45,000 nt of DNA, from NCBI GenBank assembly GCA_013695665.1, contig JACDAB010000103.1:1-45000 (forward strand). Direction: 5' to 3'. The position numbers and the translations under genes are program-made. The stretch is from Geodermatophilaceae bacterium. GTDB taxonomy: Bacteria > Actinomycetota > Actinomycetes > Mycobacteriales > Geodermatophilaceae. Position 1 is the first letter of the stretch. Each line of letters opens with the position of its first letter. This document shows positions 14,856 to 23,694 of this stretch, piece after piece. Below the pieces are notes generated by a model that ran no database searches, was not told the origin of the DNA, and worked only from the letters and a program-made list of their open reading frames with translations.

Positions 14856-15332
14856 ATGATTGTTCAGGACCGATACACCAGCACCGTCCGACAGGCCCAG
14901 GAGACCTGGTCCGGGCTCTTGGAGTCCGTGCTCGACAACCAGCAGAAGGCCTTCGGACACTCTGTCAGCCCGTTCGGGCTCGTCAACCCCAGCGCGGCGA
15001 TCGACCAGGTCTTCGACCTCTGGACCAAGACGCTCGAGGTTCAGCGCGAGGCGGCCAAGACGCTGGTCGGCGTCACCGTAACGGTCGGCGAGACGCTCCG
15101 CACCCAGGCTCAGTCGGTCGGCGAGATGGTGCGCGAGCAGACCGAGTCTGCCAATCGCGTCGCCCGGGAGCAGGTGGACGCGGTCAAGCAGGCCGCCGAG
15201 GAGCAGGCCGTCAGGAAGTACGCGGACCTGACGAAGGCGGAACTGCAGGACGCGCTCGACCGCCGCGACCTGCCCAAGACCGGCAACGTCGACGAGCTCC
15301 GCGCCCGACTGATCGAGGACGACCAGAAGTAG
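14856..15332 (+). CDS. Phasin-like PHA granule protein with C-terminal SAP-like motif
   Basis: MIVQDRYTSTVRQAQETWSGLLESV...helical phasin-like core, then KYADLTKAELQDALDRRDLPKTGNVDELRARLIEDDQK (SAP pattern). GAGGAG 7 nt upstream of ATG 14856; in frame within track ORF 14541..15332. Confidence 0.75.
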   Translation: MIVQDRYTSTVRQAQETWSGLLESVLDNQQKAFGHSVSPFGLVNPSAAIDQVFDLWTKTLEVQREAAKTLVGVTVTVGETLRTQAQSVGEMVREQTESANRVAREQVDAVKQAAEEQAVRKYADLTKAELQDALDRRDLPKTGNVDELRARLIEDDQK

Positions 15333-15376
15333 CGTTCGGATTGCTTCCACGCCACGCCGTGAACCGTTGCGGCACG

Positions 15377-15425
15377 CCGACACCTCCCGATAGGCGTTCG
15401 AACAACCCTTCGGAGGCGGTGTCGG
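15377..15425 (+). terminator. Candidate imperfect terminator after phasin gene
   Basis: CCGACACC (15377-15384) pairs with GGTGTCGG (15418-15425), 33-nt spacer; 44 nt after the stop. Confidence 0.25.
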
Positions 15426-15686
15426 GTGTCGCAGCGCGTCGCGGCGACCTGCGCCGATCCCTTCGAGCTGACGTCCATCGCCCGTCACCGGCCGGCGAGC
15501 CGGAGATCACAGGCCGGCCATCTGCATCAGCGTCGCCAGTGTCGCGCCGGGACCGTTCCCTGTGTGCTGGCCGAGGCCGGGCACTGACGACCAATCGCCA
15601 CCATGGTTGACGGTCGACATGATCGCGACCGGCGCAGAAGTGCGCACGCTGAAGTGCGTACCTGCCCGGATCGGTCTGTTCGATAG

Positions 15687-15833
15687 ATGCGCGGGTGGGG
15701 CTCCGTGCATGTCCTCCACGACCGAGTGACCGAGCCCAGGGACATCCTGTGGATGGACACGAGGAGCCACATCGCCTTGTATGACGTGCCCGACTACGTC
15801 GAGCCCGCCGCCCGCCGCCCAGAGGCTGGTTGA
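15687..15833 (+). pseudogene. Remnant of alpha/beta-hydrolase C-terminus
   Basis: MRGWGSVHVLHDRVTEPRDILWMDTRSHIALYDVPDYVEPAARRPEAG*: matches the typical hydrolase C-terminus (SHIDLYDVPDYVDPA) but has no catalytic N-terminal portion; in-frame stop directly upstream. Confidence 0.5.
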
Positions 15834-15901
15834 GCACCTCGCAGCCGCTCGGGCCTGAGGGCGCTCGCGAGCGTGACCATTGAGCCGGTTGTCGCGCACG
15901 A

Positions 15902-15923
15902 AAACGTTCCCGCGGGAACGTTT
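15902..15923. repeat. 22-bp perfect palindrome AAACGTTCCCGCGGGAACGTTT
   Basis: Exact self-complementarity read from sequence; intergenic; core shared with 41964-41987. Confidence 0.9.
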
Positions 15924-16288
15924 CTGACGGTTCACAGGACGTGTGGCGCGACCACGACGAGGCGAGTCGTGGCCGCGGCGGGGGACCGACCGCGCGCCAA
16001 GGCCCACCGGCCGGGCGGCGGATCACTGCGCCGCTCCTGACCGGCAAGCGAACGGGGGGGTCAGCCGGTCGCGACGGCCATCCGCGCTCCCGAACGTCCT
16101 CCTGCCAGGCACCCACGGCCGCCCCGAACACCTGCTCCCGCCCACCCCCGACTGGGTGAGACGGATCGATTGCCGGCTCTGATCCGGCCACGAACACCAC
16201 CCGCGGCCGGCAACACCATTGATCACCGACCCCAACTCGGGAAGAGCTGGCGGTCACGCATCCCGACCGGCAGGCCGATGGTCAAGGT

Positions 16289-19111
16289 GTGCGGTGGCAA
16301 CTGGCGGGCGGAAAACGCGACAGCATTGGTCAGACGCTGACCGGGAGCCGGTCGGAGAACCACGACTCCGGCGTACCCGCTGCGCCGGCTGGCCCCACTT
16401 CCGGCGGTACGCCGATCGCAGCCGACGTCGAGGCGCTGCGGTCTGCCGGCTCCCACCCGATCCTGCGCTGCTTCCCCGAGGGCGCCATCATCGTGTTCGA
16501 CCACGACTTGCGCTACCTCAGTGCAGGAGGGCTGGGCCTGGCCGACGTTGGCCTGTCCCGGGAGATGCTCGAGGGCCACACGATCTTCGAGGTGTTCCCG
16601 CCCGAGGTCGTCGATGCCATCGAGCCGTTGTACCGGCTGGCGCTGGCCGGCCAGGAGTCCACGCTGGACGTGCCCTACCAGGACCGCATCTATTCAATGC
16701 GGCTCGGCCCACTGCGCGACACCGACGGCGCGATCATCGCCGGCATGGGGTTCACCCAGGACGTGACATCGGCCCGCCGGTCCGAGCGGGCGATGCGGGA
16801 GTCCGAAGACCGTTTCCGTTCGGCCTTCGACAACGCCCCGATCGGTATGGCGCTGATCGCCCTCGACGGTCGCTTCGAACAGGTCAACCAAGCCCTCTGC
16901 GAGCTCACCGGGTACGGCGACCGGCAGCTCCGGGAGCTCGCCATCACCGACATCACCCACCCCGATGACCTCGCCGAAGATCTGGCGGGCAGGACCCAGC
17001 TGCTCGCCGGCCGGGAGAGCACCTACCGGTTGGAGAAGCGCTACCTGACGGCCACGGGTGGGGTCGTCTGGGCAGCCAAGTCGGTGTCCCTCGTCTGCGG
17101 GGACGATGGTGCACCCCGCCACTTCATCGCCCAGATCCAGGACATCAGCGAGCGCAAGAAGCACGAGCAGGTCCTGTCCGCGGAACGGCGCCGGCTGCGT
17201 GACGCCCAGGCCATCGGTCATGTCGGATCGTGGGAGATGGACGTCACGGCCGGCACCGTCGAGTGGTCGGACACCCTGTTCGACCTGTACGGCCTCGACC
17301 CGGCGACGTTCGCTGGTGACTACGGGTCCGCGCTGGACTGCATCCACCCTGAGGATCGCGCCAAGGTCGACGCTGCGTCCATCAGGTGCCGGGACGGCGG
17401 TGAGCCGCTGTATGTGCGCTACCGCGTGACCCGAGCGGACAACGGTCAGCTGCGGTGGTTCGACGCCCGCGGCGAGGCCTGGTACGAGGGCGGGCAGCTC
17501 GTCCGCCTCACCGGAGCCGTCGCCGACGTGACCGACCAGGTCCTGGCCGAGGTTGCCGTGGCAGAGGCCAGAGACGCTGCGTTGGAGGCATCGCGGCACA
17601 AGTCGGCGTTCCTCGCGACAATGAGCCACGAGATCAGGACACCCATGAACGCCGTGATCGGCCTGACCGGGCTGCTGCTCGACAGCGACCTGGACCCGCA
17701 ACAACGAGATCTCGTGGAGACGGTCCGCGACAGCGGAGACGCCCTACTCGTCATCATCAGCGACATCCTCGACTTCTCCAAGATCGAGTCGGGGCAGCTG
17801 GAGCTGGAACAGCAGGCCTTCGACCTGTGGGAGTGCGTGGAAGGCTGCCTCGACCTCCTGGGTCCCTCGGCCACCGCGAAAGGGCTGGACCTGGTCGGCT
17901 ACGTCGGCGACAGCCCGCGCTGGGTGATCGGCGACGCGTCCCGACTGCGCCAGGTGCTGGTCAACCTGCTGAGCAACGCCATCAAGTTCACCAGGCGGGG
18001 GGACGTGCTGCTGGAAGTCACCCCGCAGGAATCGACCGCCACCGGAGTCCGCCTCCACATCGCCGTCACGGACACTGGGATCGGCATCCCCGCCGACAGG
18101 CTGCACCGGCTGTTCAAGTCCTTCAGCCAGGTCGACGCTTCCACGACCAGGGTGTACGGCGGGACGGGCTTGGGCCTGGCCATCAGCCACCGGCTGGTCG
18201 AAGCAATGGGAGGCGAGCTGGCGGTGACCAGCGCGGTGGACACCGGCTCGGTGTTCTCCTTCTCCCTGCTGGCGGGCCGCTGCGACGAGGTCCCGCCGGC
18301 AGGCAGCGAGCCGGCAGTCGACCTGCAGGGCAGGACGGCGCTCATCGTCGAGGACAACGCCACGAACCTGCGCACCCTGCGCCGCCAACTCGAGGACTGG
18401 GGCATGCGGTGCGCGAGCACCGATACCCCCGACGTTGCACTCGCGCTCGTCGCCGCCGGCGCCCGCTATGACGTCGCCCTCATCGACATGATCATGCCGG
18501 CCATGGACGGGCAGCAACTCGCGAGCGATCTGCACGAGCTGCCGGCCGGGGCGCGGTTGCCGATCGTCCTGCTCGCCAGCATGGGCCGGCCTGTCGAGCG
18601 CCCTGCGACCAGCGGCGTCGCCGCGACCCTGACCAAGCCGGTGAAGGCGACCGCCCTGCAGTCAGCGCTCATGACCGCGCTCTCCGGACCCGTGCTGGAG
18701 GTGCTGCCGGCACCCGTCCGGTCCCTCGCTGAACCCCTCCAGGCTCAGCGGCTCCGGATCCTGCTGGCCGAGGACAACGTGGTCAACCAGAAAGTCGGGC
18801 AGCTGATGCTCGACAAGTTGGGGCACCACGTCGACACGGTGGGCAACGGCTGGGAGGCGCTGCAGGCGGTGCTCCACCTGCCCTACGACGTGGTGCTGAT
18901 GGATGTGCAGATGCCGGAGATGGACGGCCTGGAGGCCACCCGCCGCATCCGCTCGGATCTCCCGATGCGACGCCAGCCTCGGATCGTGGCGATGACTGCC
19001 AGCGCTCTCGTCGAGGACCGGACGGCCTGCCGGGAGGCCGGCATGGACGACTACCTGGCCAAGCCGGTACGCGCCGCCGACCTCGCCGCCGTGCTCAACC
19101 ACCCCGCCTGA
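16289..19111 (+). CDS. Hybrid sensor histidine kinase (PAS repeats - HisKA - HATPase - REC - REC)
   Basis: PAS/PAC segments, MSHEIRTPMNAVIGL, GGTGLGLAISHRLVEAMGG, IVEDNATN...IDMIMPAMDG and LAEDNVVNQ...MDVQMPEMDG. Confidence 0.93.
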   Translation: MRWQLAGGKRDSIGQTLTGSRSENHDSGVPAAPAGPTSGGTPIAADVEALRSAGSHPILRCFPEGAIIVFDHDLRYLSAGGLGLADVGLSREMLEGHTIFEVFPPEVVDAIEPLYRLALAGQESTLDVPYQDRIYSMRLGPLRDTDGAIIAGMGFTQDVTSARRSERAMRESEDRFRSAFDNAPIGMALIALDGRFEQVNQALCELTGYGDRQLRELAITDITHPDDLAEDLAGRTQLLAGRESTYRLEKRYLTATGGVVWAAKSVSLVCGDDGAPRHFIAQIQDISERKKHEQVLSAERRRLRDAQAIGHVGSWEMDVTAGTVEWSDTLFDLYGLDPATFAGDYGSALDCIHPEDRAKVDAASIRCRDGGEPLYVRYRVTRADNGQLRWFDARGEAWYEGGQLVRLTGAVADVTDQVLAEVAVAEARDAALEASRHKSAFLATMSHEIRTPMNAVIGLTGLLLDSDLDPQQRDLVETVRDSGDALLVIISDILDFSKIESGQLELEQQAFDLWECVEGCLDLLGPSATAKGLDLVGYVGDSPRWVIGDASRLRQVLVNLLSNAIKFTRRGDVLLEVTPQESTATGVRLHIAVTDTGIGIPADRLHRLFKSFSQVDASTTRVYGGTGLGLAISHRLVEAMGGELAVTSAVDTGSVFSFSLLAGRCDEVPPAGSEPAVDLQGRTALIVEDNATNLRTLRRQLEDWGMRCASTDTPDVALALVAAGARYDVALIDMIMPAMDGQQLASDLHELPAGARLPIVLLASMGRPVERPATSGVAATLTKPVKATALQSALMTALSGPVLEVLPAPVRSLAEPLQAQRLRILLAEDNVVNQKVGQLMLDKLGHHVDTVGNGWEALQAVLHLPYDVVLMDVQMPEMDGLEATRRIRSDLPMRRQPRIVAMTASALVEDRTACREAGMDDYLAKPVRAADLAAVLNHPA

Positions 19112-19153
19112 CCCGGGCCCGCGACCACTGCCCGACCCCGGCCGGCGTCCCTG

Positions 19154-20752
19154 CTACCCGGCCAGCCGGCGTACGGCGGTCGCCAGGCGGGTGAGAACCG
19201 CCAGCTCTGCCCGGAGCGGGACAAGGATCAGCTCCTCGGCAACCGCCCCGACCCGACGCGTCAGCTCCCGACCGGCGCGCCGGCGGCGCCGGGCCGCACC
19301 GGCGGCGATGAACGGCCGCGCCAGCACCCTGAGTGCAAGCCCGCCCACCAGACCACCGAACAGAAGCACCGTCGGCCAGGCGAACCCGCCCAGCGACGGC
19401 GGTTCCAGGTCGATCTGCACATACGCCAGCACGGCCAGCAGGCCGAGCCATACCAGCCCGACGACGGCCACGCCCAGCAGCACCCACTGCAGTGCACCGA
19501 CCGCCCGCCACCATCGCGGCGGCACCTGCATGCCGAGGTCGGCACCGCCGACTGCGCGATCCAATGCGTCGGGGACCTCCTCGACCCGGCGGCGGGCGGC
19601 ACCGCGCAGCAGCCCGGGCCAGGGTTCTGGCAACTGCGCCGAGGCGATGTCGGCAACCTGGCGTACGGCGGTGTCCACGCCGGCCCGGGAGATCGCCGAA
19701 CCGGCCGGGAGTGACGTGCGCCCCAGCACCTGATCGGCAGATCCCGCACCCGGCGAGCGGCCGATGCCGAGGCGCCGAAGCGGGTCGGGTCGCAGCTTCG
19801 ACAGCCACCGCAGCGGCGGCCAACCCACAGCGGCGACACCTCGACGCTGATGCGCCCGGGTGACCGCGTCCAGCACGGCCGGTACGCCGGCTGCACGCTC
19901 CAGCGCCGAGCGCAGCCGCGACGCCTCCGCCCGGAGATCAGGTTCCGAGCGCTGCACCGGGGCCAGGGGCACGATCCGAGCGGCCAGGTCGGTCAGGTCG
20001 GCCGATATCCGGTCTGTCCGGGCCCGGTGCTCGGCGACGGTCGCTGCCAGGAACGCCCGCAACGGGTCGGCGCCCCCGGGACGCAGCGCCGACGTGGCCA
20101 GGACGGGCACCCCACTGAGGCCGTCCTCGGACAGCAGCCGACCAAGGTCACTCACGCACGCCGCCACCGCGTCGGGTGTCAGCAGGTCGGCCTGATTGAG
20201 CACCACGACCATCACCTCGCGGTGTGCGGCGAGCGGGCGGAGGTAGCGGTCGTGCACCGCGGCGTCGGCGTACTTCTGCGGGTCGAGGACCCAGACGAAG
20301 GCATCGACGAGCCGGATCATCCGGTCCACCTCAACCCGGTGCGAGGCCTCGGTGGAATCGTGGTCGGGCAGGTCGAGCAGGACCAGGCCGGCCAGATCGG
20401 GCAGGTGGTGCGCCTCGCCGTGCTGGCGCTGCCCGACCTCGAGCCAGTCCAGCAAGCCCGCCGCCCCGTCTGCACCGATGACGCACGCCTGGGTGGTGCT
20501 GGTGGTCGGTCGTCGTACGCCGACAGCGGCCAGCGGCGCACCAGCGATGGTGTTGAACAGCGAGGACTTGCCGCTACCGGTAGCGCCGGCCAGGGCGACG
20601 ACGGTGTGCTCACCGGACAGCCGCAGCCGTGTCCCGGCCCGGTCCGACACGCGTCGAGCGTCCTCGATCAACTCCCCCGGTAGCCGGCCGCTACCGAGGT
20701 CGATCACCGCACCGAGGGCGTCCAGGCGCCCGGTCAGGTCCCCAGCGCTCAC
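19154..20752 (-). CDS. Dynamin-like/YfjP-type GTPase, membrane-associated
   Basis: P-loop GATGSGKSSLFN, DLPDHDS (G3), NQADLLT (G4-like), two TM helices (WVLLGVAVVGLVWLGLLAVLAYV; WPTVLLFGGLVGGLALRV). Confidence 0.85.
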   Translation of the reverse strand: MSAGDLTGRLDALGAVIDLGSGRLPGELIEDARRVSDRAGTRLRLSGEHTVVALAGATGSGKSSLFNTIAGAPLAAVGVRRPTTSTTQACVIGADGAAGLLDWLEVGQRQHGEAHHLPDLAGLVLLDLPDHDSTEASHRVEVDRMIRLVDAFVWVLDPQKYADAAVHDRYLRPLAAHREVMVVVLNQADLLTPDAVAACVSDLGRLLSEDGLSGVPVLATSALRPGGADPLRAFLAATVAEHRARTDRISADLTDLAARIVPLAPVQRSEPDLRAEASRLRSALERAAGVPAVLDAVTRAHQRRGVAAVGWPPLRWLSKLRPDPLRRLGIGRSPGAGSADQVLGRTSLPAGSAISRAGVDTAVRQVADIASAQLPEPWPGLLRGAARRRVEEVPDALDRAVGGADLGMQVPPRWWRAVGALQWVLLGVAVVGLVWLGLLAVLAYVQIDLEPPSLGGFAWPTVLLFGGLVGGLALRVLARPFIAAGAARRRRRAGRELTRRVGAVAEELILVPLRAELAVLTRLATAVRRLAG

Positions 20753-22488
20753 CGATGCGCCGCCACGGCCGAGGCCACCCGCTCGACCGCGGCCCGCAAC
20801 TGCCCGCCCTCGACGGGACCGACCCCCGCCCCGAGCACGTCCGCATAGCGGGCGGCGTCGCGAGCCAGCAGCGCTTCGACCTGGCTCAGTAGCTCCTCGC
20901 GAGCCTGCCGGGCCAGCCCGCGCACTGCCTGCTCCCCGAACATCGCCTCGAGCACCTTCTGGCTGGCCACGCTGGTCCCACCGGCTACGGCGAACTCGGC
21001 GCCGGTGACCCCGCCGGTCTGGGCGAAGACCGCGAGCATGACCACCAGCCCCGCGCCGTTCACGCCGTACGACGCGATCCGGGCACCCGATCGCTTGGAT
21101 GCGCCCTCGGTCCGCACCAGCTCCAGCACGTAGCCCTGCCAGTCACGCACCAGCGTCTCGACGCGCTCACCCAACCCGGCAGCCGGTCTGGCCAGTTCGT
21201 CGACGAGCAGTGGGGCACCGCCCGGATGCCGCGCCCAGCAGGCGTAGGCGGATTCGGCGGCATCCTCGGTGGCGGCACGGACGACCGTCACCAGGCCGGA
21301 CTCCAAGGCCTCCTCCAGCTCATCGATCGGCCCGCCGCGCCCGGTGACGGCCGCGGTGATGCGGTCGCGCAGCCGCCCGATCCTGCTCTCCAGCCGCCGC
21401 AGCAGCTCACCGGTTCCCACCACGTCCTGCCAGCGGGCCAGCACCTCACCCCGCAGCAGGGCACCGTCTCGAATGGCCTCATCCACCCGCCCCAGCGCCG
21501 TGCCGTAGGACGCGCTCACACAGGACTCCAGCTGCCCTCGAACTGCCTGCTGCTCGTCGGCGGCTGCGGCCAGGGCCTGCGTACGCGGCGCCAGGCTGGC
21601 CAGCGCACCGTCGAGGGTGTGCCGCACGACGGCCGCCCGAGCCCCGGCGTCCGCGGTCAGCCCGGTCAGCCAGGTGCGGATCGGGGCGATCGCCGGCTCG
21701 CCGAGGCGACCGTCGACGAGGGGCACCTCGGGTACGACGAACAGCGGCGCACCACCGAGCCCGCGGGCGGTGAGCATCGCCGCCAGGTGCCCCCCGACGT
21801 CGTTCATGGCTGCGGGCGGGCAGCGGTCCAGCACGACCGCGATCGCGGTCCCGCGCTCACGGGCTGTGTGCAACAGCTGCCACGGGACGGCGTCGGCGTA
21901 CCGCGCCGCCGTGGTCAGGAACACCCACAGGTCCGCCGCGGCGAGCAGCGTGCCGGCCAGCTCGCGGTTGGCGCTGACCACCGAGTCGATGTCCGGTGCA
22001 TCCAGCAGCGCCAGCCCCGGACCGACTCCTGGGTGCAGCACTATCCGCAACCCGCCGAGGTCACCCGGACCGCTGGTGCGGGGAAGCCCAGGCAGGATCC
22101 TTCCGTCGGTGAACCAGCCGGCATCGGCCGGGTGGCAGATGCACACCGGGCCCCTCGTGGTGGGGCGGAGCACCCCTGCCGCACTCACGTCGGCACCGAT
22201 CAGTGAGTTGATCAGCGTCGACTTCCCCGCGCCGGTCGACCCACCGACCACAGCCAGCAGGGGCGCATCGAGGCGCCGCAGCCGCGGCAGGAGGTAGTCC
22301 TCGAGCTGTCCGAGGAGTTCGCGCCGGTCTCGCTCGGCGGCCCAGGCAGACGCCGAAGCCAGCGGAAACGCCGCATGCCGGGTCAGTTCGAGGAGATCGG
22401 AGACCGCCTCGAGCAATACCTGCGCTGGTGACTGCACGGGCACAGCCTGCCTTATGCGGCAGACGGCTTCCCGGCCCCTGGACGCCAC
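20749..22488 (-). CDS. Dynamin-family GTPase (upstream partner)
   Basis: P-loop GGSTGAGKSTLINSLIG, RPTTRGPV, LLDAPDID; ATGA overlap with the downstream GTPase gene. Confidence 0.85.
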   Translation of the reverse strand: MASRGREAVCRIRQAVPVQSPAQVLLEAVSDLLELTRHAAFPLASASAWAAERDRRELLGQLEDYLLPRLRRLDAPLLAVVGGSTGAGKSTLINSLIGADVSAAGVLRPTTRGPVCICHPADAGWFTDGRILPGLPRTSGPGDLGGLRIVLHPGVGPGLALLDAPDIDSVVSANRELAGTLLAAADLWVFLTTAARYADAVPWQLLHTARERGTAIAVVLDRCPPAAMNDVGGHLAAMLTARGLGGAPLFVVPEVPLVDGRLGEPAIAPIRTWLTGLTADAGARAAVVRHTLDGALASLAPRTQALAAAADEQQAVRGQLESCVSASYGTALGRVDEAIRDGALLRGEVLARWQDVVGTGELLRRLESRIGRLRDRITAAVTGRGGPIDELEEALESGLVTVVRAATEDAAESAYACWARHPGGAPLLVDELARPAAGLGERVETLVRDWQGYVLELVRTEGASKRSGARIASYGVNGAGLVVMLAVFAQTGGVTGAEFAVAGGTSVASQKVLEAMFGEQAVRGLARQAREELLSQVEALLARDAARYADVLGAGVGPVEGGQLRAAVERVASAVAAHR

Positions 22489-22545
22489 CGGCCGGCTCGC
22501 TCACTCTCCACCGCGAACCTTGCAGTCTCTCGGTCGGAGATCACC

Positions 22546-23343
22546 TCAGGCGACGAGCCGTCGCCGCAGTGCTTCCTGATCCCCGGCGCCGAAGCCGTGA
22601 CTGTCCAGCCAGCCGGGCGGGTCGCCGAAGCGCGCGTCTAGTTCCCCGAGAAAGCGGGACATGGTCGCAGCGAGCGGCCGGTGGCTGTCCAGCGTGCGAC
22701 CGGCGAGATCCCCGGCGTACGTCGGACTGGACCGCAGGCGGGCGACAAGCTGGGGCAACACGTCCCCGGTGGCCACGTAGTCCTCGATGATCCGCTGCCG
22801 GTCCACGCGGGCCACCGACAGAGCCAGGGCGATGACGACACCGGTCCGGTCCTTGCCGGCCGCGCAGTGCACGAGCGCCGCGCCGTCCTCCTGCTCGGCG
22901 ACGGCGCGCAGTGCCGCCACGACATTGTCCGGGCGATCTCGCAGATAGCCGAGGTAGTACCCGGCCACGACGTCTGGACCTGCCATCTCGCGGTCCCGTC
23001 GAGGCCGCTCGCCCTCACCCTGCCAGGGGAGGACGTCGTCGGCAGCGAGGTCGGTGGTCTCACCCGACTCCGGGAACAGGGACAGGTGCCGGTGGGCGAC
23101 CGCAGTGCCCTGCAGTGGGCCGGGGCCCTCGGAGCGAACCTCGACGCCGGTCCTCAGGTCGAGGACAAGGCGCACCCTGAGCTCCTCGACCAGCCGGCTG
23201 ATATCCGCCCGCGTCAATGACTGCAGGTTGTCCGCACGCAGCAGCCGCCCGCGGGCCGTCGTACGCCCATCGGTCGTCGGAAGGCTCCCGATGTCCCGGA
23301 CGTTGACTGCACCCTGGAGTTGAACCCAGCGGCTGGTCGTCAC
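22546..23343 (-). CDS. Tyrosine/serine protein phosphatase (PtpB-like)
   Basis: Signature HCAAGKDRTG; N-terminal NVRDIGSLPTTDGRTTARGRLLRADNL. Confidence 0.9.
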   Translation of the reverse strand: MTTSRWVQLQGAVNVRDIGSLPTTDGRTTARGRLLRADNLQSLTRADISRLVEELRVRLVLDLRTGVEVRSEGPGPLQGTAVAHRHLSLFPESGETTDLAADDVLPWQGEGERPRRDREMAGPDVVAGYYLGYLRDRPDNVVAALRAVAEQEDGAALVHCAAGKDRTGVVIALALSVARVDRQRIIEDYVATGDVLPQLVARLRSSPTYAGDLAGRTLDSHRPLAATMSRFLGELDARFGDPPGWLDSHGFGAGDQEALRRRLVA

Positions 23344-23395
23344 CAGCCGAGAGTATGCGCAGAACGCGACAACTCAGCCAACGGGCAAGGAACGC

Positions 23396-23620
23396 TTAGA
23401 GCAGGGTGCCGTCGTCGCGATAGCGCCGCTCTTCCACGACCCGGTGACTGGTATTGCTGCGCTGGTTCATCAGCACCAGCGAGATGATGATGCCGATCAC
23501 GCCGACGCCCATCAGGACGAACCCGACGACGTCGAGATCAACACCGCTCACCTCACCGGTGACCGCGAAGGCGAGGATGGCTCCCAACGCCAAGAGGAAG
23601 ATCGAGACTCCGACACCCAT
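23396..23620 (-). CDS. Small two-TM membrane protein (DUF6458-like)
   Basis: MGVGVSIFLLALGAILAFAVTGEVSGVDLDVVGFVLMGVGVIGIIISLVLMNQRS; AAGGAGG upstream of ATG 23620. Confidence 0.8.
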   Translation of the reverse strand: MGVGVSIFLLALGAILAFAVTGEVSGVDLDVVGFVLMGVGVIGIIISLVLMNQRSNTSHRVVEERRYRDDGTLL

Positions 23621-23694
23621 GCTGAGACCTCCTTGGTGAGCACGGCGAGTCCGCGTCACCTACACAGTCTGACAGCCCGGCCGAAAACCGACGG

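Noticed and set aside
15507-16007. Minus-strand 166-aa ORF as a real gene
   Set aside because: Only a weak CoA-transferase-like tail resemblance (PGLGQHT); competes with the plus-strand hydrolase stub and lacks conserved motifs.
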